Assembly: GCA_964554365.1 (NCBI GenBank)
Contig: CAZKOJ010000054.1
Span: forward strand, 1-24,123
DNA length: 24,123 nt
Source: Clostridium_AM sp964554365
Lineage (GTDB): Bacteria > Bacillota > Clostridia > Clostridiales > Clostridiaceae
Direction: 5' to 3'
Part shown: positions 14,130 to 21,482 of the stretch, in pieces
How the letters are laid out: each line of letters starts with the position of its first letter
How positions within the stretch are numbered: the stretch's first letter is position 1
The notes under the pieces: model-generated
The model's database searches: none
What the model was told of the DNA's origin: nothing
Seen by the model: the letters and a program-made list of their open reading frames with translations, nothing else
Translations under genes and position numbers: made by a program

Positions 14130-15785
14130 TTACGCCAAAAAGCCTTTTGGTAAAAAGGCATGCGTAGCATGTGGTCTAATATTTAATTGAGGATATGTTG
14201 ATTAAGCTGCTATTATTAGAAGTTTATTTATACTTCTAATATACTCTGGTTTGTTTATGGCGTAGGCCAGCATTACATTTATAAGTTTAGAAATAGCAGT
14301 TAAGTATAGGTCTGAACGCATAGTTGTTGTATTTACTGTTCTTGGTTCTTTAACGCAAGGATTGCATTTAAAAGAAGCTATAGATCTTTCAATACATGCA
14401 CGAGTAGGATATTTTTCATCCCACTCTGACGAGTTTCTCTGAACACCAGGATAAAGTCTAAAATCTTTATCAGGATAAACATATGTCATACGACCACTTT
14501 TTTTATCAGTACAGGGATTTTCACAGATATGATAGCATTTACCCTGTTTATCTCTAAAAGATTTTGGGCAAGTAAATTTAAACCTCAAGCTTCTGTTTTT
14601 ACCTTTACAAGGTCCTTCAGATTTAAATTCTTCGTTAGTTAATGGGCAAAGATGAATTCCATAAGTATTATACTCTAGATCTTTAATTTTGCTATTAGCT
14701 TGATTACGAGGGTTAAGAGGAATAAGTACTTTTTCGAATTTCAAATGTTTAAGTAAGCCAAAGTTATCATAGCTATCAAATTCTGAATCACCTAAAAAAG
14801 TTTTAAATTTGAAGTTAGAATGGACTTTTAGGTTTTCTAAAAATGGCATAATAACTGGTTTTAATGAGGCATTATCATAAAAATATTTTTGTTCTTCAGG
14901 GGTATCAAATTCTTTTTTTTCTACAGATTCATAAAAATCCTCATCGAAGAATTTTATGTTTAAAGGAATGCCCAAACCATTGGTTAAAAGTCCAAATTTG
15001 TAAAAGTAACCAAAATGGCCATTAACAAAATCTAACTTAATATTAGAATTAGCCTGTGCAAGTTTAGGCATGTTTTTATATGCGGCAGCATAAGGGTTAA
15101 AATCTTTCTTATTTGTAGCTTTAGCATAAGATTTTTGTCTATTAATTTCAGTTACAAGCGTTTTAGGATTATTTTCTTTAACTCTTGGTTTTAAGCCAGA
15201 AGTATCGTATATAAGCATAGAATTAAGGTTTTTGTCAGGTGAATCATCTGGAAGAGTATTATTAATATTTTCACAGATATCAATGACTTTAAGAGCCATA
15301 GAATCAAATAAATTAGCGATATCATTTTCAAAATCAGTTTTGAATCTACTGAAAAACGATTCATCAGGTATGGATTTATAGAATCCACAGAATTCTCTTA
15401 TTTCAGTAGAAAATATAAGAAAAATTGTTAATAAAACAGTAGTGGGTATATGAAACATTTGCATGATTATTAGTGCTGATAATACAGAAGAAAGGTCATA
15501 TTCTCTATCTTTACCTAGGTCAGAATAGTAATGTTCTTTAAATGAATTAGGGATAAAGGTATTAATATCAAAATTATCAGTAAGTAATTTAATGAACCCT
15601 ACGGGTTGTTTAGTAGTCATGTGTTTTAATTCAGATACCTGTTCAAAAATATTAACTTGTTTAGATTTATTAAGACAAAACATGTTTGTTCTCCTCCTCT
15701 GTGCTTTATTATTTTGTGTGGTAACATTTATTATTTCATAGTGGAGGAAAATATAAAAGCCTAACGGCTAAAAAGTTAGGCGAAT
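14130..15785 (-). mobile_element. Insertion sequence of about 1.65 kb (DDE transposase)
   Basis: Boundaries are approximate. Both flanks of the transposase carry similar small hairpins facing inward. On the left CCAAAA/TTTTGG surrounds AGCC (14134-14150); on the right GCCTAAC/GTTAGGC (15759-15765 and 15775-15781) has AGCC in its loop when read on the minus strand. I take these as the terminal repeats CGCC..AA..AGCC..TT.GG. No target-site duplication could be identified. Length fits the IS1182/IS4-like group. Confidence 0.5.
14202..15683 (-). CDS. DDE transposase, IS1182/IS4-like
   Basis: 493 residues. The catalytic triad can be placed at Asp160 (LIYDTSGLK), Asp299 (FLGDSEFDSYD) and Glu432 (RACIERSIASFK). 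The N-terminal 130 residues form the helical DNA-binding part usual in this group, including PDESFFSRFK at about 106-115. A cysteine-rich insert (Cys346-Cys391) just before the catalytic Glu may bind zinc. AGAGGAGG lies shortly before the ATG. The frame is intact, so the element may be active. Family placement is by motif reading only and could be a related unclassified group. Confidence 0.85.
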   Translation of the reverse strand: MFCLNKSKQVNIFEQVSELKHMTTKQPVGFIKLLTDNFDINTFIPNSFKEHYYSDLGKDREYDLSSVLSALIIMQMFHIPTTVLLTIFLIFSTEIREFCGFYKSIPDESFFSRFKTDFENDIANLFDSMALKVIDICENINNTLPDDSPDKNLNSMLIYDTSGLKPRVKENNPKTLVTEINRQKSYAKATNKKDFNPYAAAYKNMPKLAQANSNIKLDFVNGHFGYFYKFGLLTNGLGIPLNIKFFDEDFYESVEKKEFDTPEEQKYFYDNASLKPVIMPFLENLKVHSNFKFKTFLGDSEFDSYDNFGLLKHLKFEKVLIPLNPRNQANSKIKDLEYNTYGIHLCPLTNEEFKSEGPCKGKNRSLRFKFTCPKSFRDKQGKCYHICENPCTDKKSGRMTYVYPDKDFRLYPGVQRNSSEWDEKYPTRACIERSIASFKCNPCVKEPRTVNTTTMRSDLYLTAISKLINVMLAYAINKPEYIRSINKLLIIAA

Positions 15786-15788
15786 CAA

Positions 15789-15810
15789 CGCTTGCGGAAT
15801 TCCGCAAGCG
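15789..15810. other. Perfect GC-rich palindrome beside the insertion sequence
   Basis: CGCTTGCGGAA followed by its exact complement TTCCGCAAGCG, 22 bp with no loop. It lies immediately outside the right hairpin of the insertion sequence and 34 bp before the zinc-ribbon gene. It may belong to the element end or be an insertion target such as an old terminator. Confidence 0.6.
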
Positions 15811-15843
15811 ACTAAAAATAAAAAATATAAGGAGGAAAACAAA

Positions 15844-16083
15844 ATGAAACAATGTATTGCATGTGGAATGCCTATGAAAAGTCCAGAAGATTTTGCTATG
15901 GGGGATTCAGAAAAAGAATATTGTAGATACTGTTGTCGTCCAGATGGAACAATGCAATCCTATGATGAAAAATTGAATTCTTTAACTAGCTTTATCATTA
16001 AAACACAAGGACTAGACGAGAAAGCAGCAAATTCTGCTGCAAAATCAATGATGGCTAAACTTCCTGCCTGGAAAACTAATTAA
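15844..16083 (+). CDS. Putative zinc-ribbon protein
   Basis: 79 residues. The first half is a zinc ribbon: CIACGMPM at 4-11 and YCRYCCRPDG at 26-35, where the CxxC pairs would hold one zinc ion. The second half (about 40-79) is a helical segment seen in small stand-alone proteins of the putative zinc-ribbon family; the same ribbon is sometimes fused to AraC-type regulators. Function is unknown. AAGGAGG lies 8 nt before the ATG. The insertion sequence ends only about 60 bp upstream, so its original promoter may have been displaced. A strong terminator follows at 16150-16181. Confidence 0.8.
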   Translation: MKQCIACGMPMKSPEDFAMGDSEKEYCRYCCRPDGTMQSYDEKLNSLTSFIIKTQGLDEKAANSAAKSMMAKLPAWKTN

Positions 16084-16149
16084 ACACAATACACTTGGTA
16101 ATAAAAAATTAAAAATATCTTCGGTATGTATAACCCAGCTAAATATAAC

Positions 16150-16181
16150 AAAAGACAATTACATTTAAGTAATTGTCTTTT
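16150..16181. terminator. Bidirectional terminator
   Basis: AAAAGACAATTAC (16150-16162) and GTAATTGTCTTTT (16169-16181) form a perfect 13-bp stem with a 6-nt loop and T-runs in both directions, between the convergent zinc-ribbon and HEPN genes. Confidence 0.85.
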
Positions 16182-16274
16182 CTGTACAATACATTGTTTT
16201 ATTCACTTTTACAGTGTTGATGCTAAATTGATTAAATTTTTCATATTTTCCTCTTAATTTCGTCATGTTTTTTA

Positions 16275-16904
16275 TTATCTTATAATATATAATCTACTAA
16301 GATCTGTTGAATCTATAGCTTCGGAAATTATATCTATTATACCTGGTAATAAATGAAAGAAATCTTCCCAAGTTGTATACTCAACTATTTTATTCTTTTC
16401 AAACTTATATACTTTCCCATTGTATTCTATTTCTTTGTTATCGTATATCCACATTTCATTATTATGAGATATTGCATTCCTAATGTATGTAATGATTGTA
16501 ATTGCGTCATATTCCTTGATATTCAATTTATAAAATAAATTTTTATAAACTTTTGAAATCCTACTATCTTCAATATCATATTGTTTTGCAAACTTTCTAA
16601 AACTAAATTCTATCGTAGAGCAAATCATCATGATAAATCCTATTTTTATAATAGTATCATTTATTGCTTTATGTTCTTCTGTATAATTTGTACCGCTTTT
16701 GCATGAAATATCTTCCAATGATTTTTTATTGGAAATACAATTTAAATTTGCAGCTTTCATTATATTGCAAACATTTTTTAATATCAAAATTCTCTCATCT
16801 TTATTTTCTTTCCACTCTGGGTGATTTTTTACTGTTTCATCATAAAATTTTTCAAAAGGATTGATACATTTTTCAAAAAAACCATGAAATTGTTCATCAT
16901 TCAT
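16275..16904 (-). CDS. HEPN-domain protein of unknown role
   Basis: 209 residues from the ATG at 16904. The longer ATG at 16919 is rejected because the GGAGG ribosome binding site (16917-16913) overlaps it and is spaced 8 nt from the second ATG. The protein is helical, and YIRNAISHN carries an R-x4-H motif (Arg142 to His147), the signature of HEPN domains; RNAISHN is typical. Many HEPN proteins are RNases in toxin-antitoxin, CRISPR or abortive-infection systems, and others are inactive adaptors. No nucleotidyltransferase (MNT) antitoxin or other partner lies nearby. It stands alone between two terminators, a pattern typical of an acquired accessory gene. Confidence 0.65.
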   Translation of the reverse strand: MNDEQFHGFFEKCINPFEKFYDETVKNHPEWKENKDERILILKNVCNIMKAANLNCISNKKSLEDISCKSGTNYTEEHKAINDTIIKIGFIMMICSTIEFSFRKFAKQYDIEDSRISKVYKNLFYKLNIKEYDAITIITYIRNAISHNNEMWIYDNKEIEYNGKVYKFEKNKIVEYTTWEDFFHLLPGIIDIISEAIDSTDLSRLYIIR

Positions 16905-17022
16905 ATTTAAAACCTCCATTTTGTATAATACTATAATATTAACACATATTTTATATTATTTTTCATTATATGAAATCAAACCATCAATTTAAGATTCCTG
17001 TGCCACCTTCGGCATAAAGCAC

Positions 17023-17054
17023 AAAAACCATCCCTATAATTTAGGATGGTTTTT
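17023..17054 (-). terminator. Terminator of the HTH-TPR pair
   Basis: AAAAACCATCC (17023-17033) and GGATGGTTTTT (17044-17054): perfect 11-bp stem with a 10-nt loop, immediately after the stop of the downstream HTH-TPR gene. Confidence 0.85.
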
Positions 17055-17058
17055 TAAA

Positions 17059-18324
17059 TCACATTTTTTTTTCTAATTGAATAGCAAAATTAAGATATTT
17101 TATAGACTCTCTTACGTTATCCATTCTATGATACATATTACCCATTTCCATATATCTTCTGTATATTTCACTATTAGTAGCAAACTTCAATAGCGCATCT
17201 AATGATAAATTCATATACATTTCTGCTGCAGTAAGATTGCCTTCTTTTTCTAAAATCAGAGCTTTATAATAATAAGCTCTTTCTATAAATACTATATTAT
17301 TCAAATTTATAGCATAATTTAAAGTTTCATCACAAATTTGCTGCGATTTATCTAAAACGTTGTTTTCAATTAATTTACTTATATTCATAAGCATAAAATT
17401 AACCAAAGCTTCCTTATTTTCTTTAGGATAACATTCTAAAGCTCTGTTTATATAGCTTATAGCTTTCTCTTTAATACCTATAATATTTAAATTAAACATA
17501 ACTACAGCATAATTATATATAGCTTGAGATTTATGAGCTAAATCATTATTATATAACTCATAAGATTTTTCCTCATATTGTTCAAAACTTCTCATATCTT
17601 TTTTTCTAAGACACAATATAGCAAGCATATGATATGATTCAGCTTTTTTAATATCATTTTCTACATATTCAACTAAATCTATAAGCTTAATGGCTATTTC
17701 ATAAGCTGTATCGTAATTTTGCAGCATTACATAACAAGCTGCTTCATTATAGGTTGCTCTTGCAAGTAGCCTGTAGTCTTTGTTTTCTTTAGAAACTTTT
17801 ATTACATTATTATAGTAGTTAGCAGCCTGAGAAAATTCCTTAGTATTATAAAAAAATCTAGCTATATCCATATAGTATATAGTTCCATTTTCTTCTGTAA
17901 AACATCTTTTCCAATAATCATAGTACTTAGATATTATAAGTTGTATTTTCTCAATTTTATTTTGATCTAAATAATAATTAAATAGTAAATGCATTATATT
18001 AAACGATACATCAAAATAAGAGTATTCCTCTACAAATTTTAAGTTGTATTCTAATGAGCTTTCATATTCATCAGAATATCCTGTTTTCTCTATATCCTTA
18101 ACATTTCTCATTACTTGAGATTTAATATCTTGTTTTAAATAAGCTGAATCTATTTCGAGCTTTTGGGATATAAAATTTAATATCCATTCTTCAGGCTTTA
18201 TTTTATCGTTTTCAATACAACTCATTTTTGAAACTGATATCTTATCTTCACATAAATCCTTTAACGTATACCCTTTGTATATCCTAGCTCTTTTAATCTT
18301 TTCCCCTGTAGAAAGTATCTCCAT
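17059..18324 (-). CDS. HTH-TPR regulator, second of a tandem pair
   Basis: 421 residues from the ATG at 18324, with AGGTG 7-8 nt upstream. The N-terminal Xre-type helix-turn-helix (about 5-58) begins MEILSTGEKIKRAR, almost identical to the start of its upstream neighbour. The rest is a string of TPR-like helical repeats (for example FNTKEFSQAANYYNNVIKVS and the final YHRMDNVRESIKYLNFAIQL). This architecture is that of peptide-sensing regulators of the RRNPP type (PlcR, Rap, PrgX), but the ligand is not shown. The upstream gene ends 18 nt before this start, so they are co-transcribed. The HTH recognition part (DKISVSKMSCIENDKIKPEE) has diverged from the usual pattern. No short pheromone-precursor gene is visible before the terminator 4 nt downstream. 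Confidence 0.82.
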   Translation of the reverse strand: MEILSTGEKIKRARIYKGYTLKDLCEDKISVSKMSCIENDKIKPEEWILNFISQKLEIDSAYLKQDIKSQVMRNVKDIEKTGYSDEYESSLEYNLKFVEEYSYFDVSFNIMHLLFNYYLDQNKIEKIQLIISKYYDYWKRCFTEENGTIYYMDIARFFYNTKEFSQAANYYNNVIKVSKENKDYRLLARATYNEAACYVMLQNYDTAYEIAIKLIDLVEYVENDIKKAESYHMLAILCLRKKDMRSFEQYEEKSYELYNNDLAHKSQAIYNYAVVMFNLNIIGIKEKAISYINRALECYPKENKEALVNFMLMNISKLIENNVLDKSQQICDETLNYAINLNNIVFIERAYYYKALILEKEGNLTAAEMYMNLSLDALLKFATNSEIYRRYMEMGNMYHRMDNVRESIKYLNFAIQLEKKM

Positions 18325-18342
18325 AATTATCACCTATCCACA

Positions 18343-19647
18343 CTAAGAATTCCTTAATATTCCAAGCTTTTTAAAAGTTTCTACACCTTCATTTAAATAC
18401 TTAGCTGCTTCTTTATCTCTGTTATTATCTATGTAAAACTTACCTAACATGATACATATCTCAGCAATTTCCTTAGTGTAATCCATATTTTTAACAAAAT
18501 TTAATGCCATTAATAAAGTGTTTTCTGCATCTTTTAAATTAGATTCCAACATATCTACTCTGTACTTAAGTAAATAATAATATATTAAAGCTCTTTCACT
18601 ACCATCATCAATATTCTTCATTATATCTTCAAGCATTTTCTTACAATTATCAATGTCTTTTAGCTTTATATAATTCTCACATATATTTACTAAAGTTTCT
18701 ACAATACTTGTATCTTTAATTTTTATTCTTAATTCTTTTGCTTTATTTAAGTGTATGAAGGACTCCTCTAAGTTATCAAATTCATAGAACAACTTACCAA
18801 GGCTATTTTCTATTTTTGCTATATGTACAACGTCATTAATTTCTTTATATACATCTAAGGTTCTTTTAGAGTATTTTATAGCGTTGTCCACATCACCTTT
18901 TTTGTTATATTCTTCTGATAATAATAGTAATGCTTTTGCATATTCTTTTTTATTATCCATCTGTCTAAACTTTTCTTTTGCTAAATATGAATAATTTATA
19001 GCTTTGTCCGTATTTTCCAATTTGAAATATATACAAGCTACATAATAATATATTTGTCCAAGTAAAAAGTCATTGCCTATGTCATTATCATTATAAACAT
19101 TTTCTGCTTGTTGAAAATAACTACAAGACGAATGATAAGCTTTTAAATCCATTGTAATTTTACCTAAATTCACAAAAGTTTTAATAGTTTCTTCATGATT
19201 ATTATTTTTTATAAATATTACATTTGCTGAAAGAAAAAACTGTTGTGATAAAGCATTTTCTCCCTTAGACATATATATATTTCCTCTAAGGTATAAGTTT
19301 TTTGCCTTTCGGTATTCAAGATTGTACTTTTCTGCATAATATAAAGCCTTTTCAATAAATTGTTCACCTTGATTCAAATCTTCATTTATTATGTAAGATT
19401 CAGCTATATTTTCAAAATAAGTACATATCTTTTCTGCTTGGGTTTCTTCTGATTCCATAAGATATTCAATAGAAGTATTTAGCGCACCCGCAAGATACTC
19501 TAGCAAGTCCATACTAGGATTTGACTTTCCAGATTCAACAAGACTTATTTGTCCTGGAGTAATTCTATCTCCTGCTAAATCTTTAAGGGTCATGCTAAGC
19601 TCTTTTCTTCTTCTTTTTATTTTCTCTCCTAAAGATAGTATTTCCAT
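18343..19647 (-). CDS. HTH-TPR regulator, first of a tandem pair
   Basis: 434 residues. A canonical Xre helix-turn-helix is at about 6-62: EKIKRRRKELSMTLKDLAGD, then ITPGQISLVESGKSNPSMD. At least six TPR-like repeats follow (about 75-430, e.g. ENTDKAINYSYLAKEKFRQ, GDVDNAIKYSKRTLDVYKEI, EESFIHLNKAKELRIKI). It probably binds DNA and senses a peptide or partner protein through the TPR superhelix. AAGGAAGAG precedes the ATG. It heads a two-gene operon with its paralogue. The two proteins share start sequence and layout but are clearly diverged, so the duplication is old. Confidence 0.87.
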   Translation of the reverse strand: MEILSLGEKIKRRRKELSMTLKDLAGDRITPGQISLVESGKSNPSMDLLEYLAGALNTSIEYLMESEETQAEKICTYFENIAESYIINEDLNQGEQFIEKALYYAEKYNLEYRKAKNLYLRGNIYMSKGENALSQQFFLSANVIFIKNNNHEETIKTFVNLGKITMDLKAYHSSCSYFQQAENVYNDNDIGNDFLLGQIYYYVACIYFKLENTDKAINYSYLAKEKFRQMDNKKEYAKALLLLSEEYNKKGDVDNAIKYSKRTLDVYKEINDVVHIAKIENSLGKLFYEFDNLEESFIHLNKAKELRIKIKDTSIVETLVNICENYIKLKDIDNCKKMLEDIMKNIDDGSERALIYYYLLKYRVDMLESNLKDAENTLLMALNFVKNMDYTKEIAEICIMLGKFYIDNNRDKEAAKYLNEGVETFKKLGILRNS

Positions 19648-20076
19648 AAACTCACTCTTCCTTTACTACACACATATTGATGTATATATATTAAAACCCT
19701 TAATTTATGTCTTAATCAAAATATCTATGGGGTGAAATTTGATTCATACAGAACTTATCCGCCAAAAATTAGATATTTACGGATTTATCCTAATGAAGTT
19801 TAGTTCAACTCATCTAGAACTTATTGCCATTTTTTTAAACATTTTCAGCTTAAATCAATTAAAAAATTGATAATATATTCCACTTACTATATTTATGAAT
19901 ATTAATGACACCTATCTATTAGATAAATTTTAACTATATTTAAAATTTTGTAAAGTACTTATTCTATTATAACATATTTTTCAATAATAATATAAAAGTT
20001 TTTATTAAAATAGTTATTTTTTCATTTTATTTCATTATTTTCATTGTTACCTTTTATTTGAGTATTTTTCCAAAAA
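19648..20076. other. AT-rich intergenic region with an imperfect direct repeat
   Basis: The only structure noticed is CATACAGAACTTATCCGCCA (19745-19764) repeated as CATCTAGAACTTATTGCCA (19811-19829), 66 bp apart, roughly 80-180 bp upstream of the HTH-TPR operon. It could be a regulator site. The remainder is very AT-rich; a promoter must lie here but several sequences qualify equally. Confidence 0.35.
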
Positions 20077-20122
20077 AATTGCATACTTCGGTAATAGTAT
20101 ATATACCTTTAAGTACGCAATT
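20077..20122 (-). terminator. Terminator of the YtxH-like gene
   Basis: AATTGCATACTT (20077-20088) pairs with AAGTACGCAATT (20111-20122). On the minus strand the one mismatch becomes G-U and seven T follow the stem. Confidence 0.65.
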
Positions 20123-20143
20123 TATTTATTATTTAGTTTGTAT

Positions 20144-20202
20144 TAGACATCTGAAAGAAAATATCCTATCATACTGGCTAGTTGTTTTTTTAAGATGCTT
20201 TA
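20144..20202. repeat. MITE-like element, short form, overlapping the ytxH-like stop
   Basis: 59 bp beginning TAGACATCTGAAAGAAAATA and ending TTTTTTTAAGATGCTTTA, in the same orientation as the two long copies. Next to the right end ATACTGGCTAGTTGTT matches the long form's ATACTGACTAGTTATT. The inner core of about 105 bp is missing. Its last three bases, TTA, are the complement of the TAA stop codon of the small gene next to it. Confidence 0.75.
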
Positions 20203-20376
20203 ACTCATCCTTCCTCTCATATCATCATAAGCATCTCCAGCTGCATCTTTCACATATTTAGTAGCTTTTCTTATTCTTCTTTTTGTACTTCTATCCATTC
20301 CTGGCATTAACATCATTCCCATAGCAGCTCCCATTAAAGCTCCTGCAGTCATACCTGCTACAAATTTACCACGCAT
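20200..20376 (-). CDS. YtxH-like small membrane-associated protein
   Basis: 58 residues from the ATG at 20376, which has AAAGGAGTG upstream; the longer open frame runs into the repeat element and is rejected. The first half is a glycine/alanine/methionine-rich hydrophobic segment (FVAGMTAGALMGAAMGMMLM, about 5-24) and the second half is basic then amphipathic (TKRRIRKATKYVKDAAGDAY). This matches the YtxH/general-stress type of small proteins, whose function is poorly known. The gene sits between a 164-bp element 22 bp upstream of its start and a 59-bp copy that supplies its stop codon. Its C-terminus may thus have been altered by insertion. Confidence 0.75.
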   Translation of the reverse strand: MRGKFVAGMTAGALMGAAMGMMLMPGMDRSTKRRIRKATKYVKDAAGDAYDDMRGRMS

Positions 20377-20397
20377 ATTATACACTCCTTTTTTAAT

Positions 20398-20561
20398 TAG
20401 GCATCTGAAAGAAAATAACAATTCAAAGATCTTCGGGATATTTTGTGTTAGACGCAGAGCCGTGGTCCTGCGCATACTAAGTCTATGCAAGGGTTATGGC
20501 GATGAAGCATAACTCAAAATAAACCAAAATACTGACTAGTTATTTTTTTGAAGATGCCTTA
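20398..20561. repeat. MITE-like inverted-repeat element, long form, copy 2 (164 bp)
   Basis: Starts TAGGCATCTGAAAGAAAATA and ends TTTTGAAGATGCCTTA. The terminal arms agree at 18 of 21 positions. It is estimated by eye at 85 percent or more identical to the copy at 2399-2560, in the same orientation. The nested inner arms are ATATTTTGTGTTA (20438-20450) and TAACTCAAAAT (20510-20520), enclosing the small hairpins GCATA/TATGC and GTTATG/CATAAC. The stretch GGGTTATGGCGATGAAGCAT is identical in both long copies. It occupies most of the gap between the YtxH-like and methyltransferase genes. Confidence 0.8.
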
Positions 20562-20616
20562 ATAACTTCATATATATAATGTGCAATTTTGTATTTATTA
20601 AACAAGGGAAATTATA

Positions 20617-21183
20617 CTAATTATCTATGTTATTCAAATTTAAAACATAAGCTGGTGGTACGTTAAATATTTCTTTATTTAATTTTACATTTTGAAAATA
20701 TTTTTTAAATAATTTCAATTTAAATTTAGTATATTGGAATGTAATAAACTTACCCTGTGGTTTTAGTATTCTTCTAGAACTACTCAATATTCTTTCACTC
20801 ATTTCTTCTGAAAGACTTGCGAAAGGAAGTCCTGATATAATGTAATCAACTTTATTAATATTATATTTTTTTAAATACTCTTCTGCATTTTCCGCTGAAT
20901 CATTTATTACTATAACATTGTTTTTATTAACATATTTTCTCTTTAATTTATTATAAAAATCATAATTATATTCTACACATATTAGTAAAGTATTTTCATT
21001 TTTATAGTTTATAATTTTTTCAGTAAATACACCTGTGCCTGGACCATACTCTAATATACATTGACAGTTTGAAAAATCAACATTCTCAACCATCTTTAAT
21101 GCAAGGTTTTGAGAACTTGGTAACACTGCACCTACAATTCTTGGATTTTTTATATATTGTTTTAAGAAGTTTACACATTCCAT
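20617..21183 (-). CDS. Class I SAM-dependent methyltransferase (phospholipid N-methyltransferase-like)
   Basis: 188 residues. The SAM-binding motif I is EYGPGTG at 45-51, an acidic residue ends the second strand (CVEYN, about 69-73) and DYIISGLPFASLSEE at about 112-126 occupies the position of motif IV. The opening FLKQYIKNPRIVGAVLPSS is characteristic of the PmtA/COG3963 group, related in fold to rRNA adenine dimethylases. The GLPF motif instead of NLPY argues against a true KsgA/Erm enzyme. The substrate, lipid or other, is not determined by the sequence. AGGGGG precedes the ATG. Single gene with no obvious partner. Confidence 0.78.
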   Translation of the reverse strand: MECVNFLKQYIKNPRIVGAVLPSSQNLALKMVENVDFSNCQCILEYGPGTGVFTEKIINYKNENTLLICVEYNYDFYNKLKRKYVNKNNVIVINDSAENAEEYLKKYNINKVDYIISGLPFASLSEEMSERILSSSRRILKPQGKFITFQYTKFKLKLFKKYFQNVKLNKEIFNVPPAYVLNLNNIDN

Positions 21184-21261
21184 TAATATTGCCCCCTGAT
21201 ATTTTAGTATAAAATTTAATAATCTATAATTTTTGATCTGTGTAATACCATTTATCTGATG

Positions 21262-21289
21262 ACTATCCGTAAAACTCCCCCCGGATAGT
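21262..21289. other. Hairpin with C/G-rich loop upstream of the methyltransferase gene
   Basis: ACTATCCG (21262-21269) and CGGATAGT (21282-21289), an 8-bp perfect stem with a 12-nt loop ending in CCCCC on the plus strand. It would lie in the 5' leader of the methyltransferase mRNA. No clear T-run. The rest of 21184-21380 is AT-rich and featureless to me. Confidence 0.4.
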
Positions 21290-21380
21290 TTGTATTAAGA
21301 TTACTATAGTTATTACTATACGTTATAAATATTAATATTTTATACTGTTAATTATTAAAATTTTCTTAATTTTTGTGTAA

Positions 21381-21425
21381 AAAATTAACATATAACTTAA
21401 TAAAATTAAATTATATGTTAATTTT
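21381..21425 (-). terminator. Terminator of the membrane protein/Xre unit
   Basis: AAAATTAACATATAA (21381-21395) and TTATATGTTAATTTT (21411-21425) form a perfect 15-bp AT-rich stem with a 15-nt loop; T residues follow in the minus direction. It lies about 58 nt past the Xre gene stop. Confidence 0.6.
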
Positions 21426-21482
21426 AAACCTTTATTAAATTGTCATATCTATATTGTTCTGGGCATTAATAATTTAACATTA

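Noticed and set aside
15191..15388. Open frame of 65 codons inside the transposase gene
   Set aside because: Same strand, different frame, fully inside the intact transposase; composition is that of a shadow frame.
16902..16919. Start of the HEPN-domain gene at 16919
   Set aside because: That ATG overlaps the GGAGG ribosome binding site that serves the ATG at 16904.
20058..20261. Plus-strand open frame of 67 codons
   Set aside because: It runs through a terminator, the short repeat element and the end of the YtxH-like gene on the other strand. It has no ribosome binding site and no recognisable domain.
20617..21183. Erm or KsgA rRNA adenine methyltransferase
   Set aside because: The catalytic motif reads SGLPF instead of N-(I/L)-PY, the protein is far shorter than KsgA (about 270) or Erm (about 245), and the N-terminus fits the phospholipid methyltransferase group.
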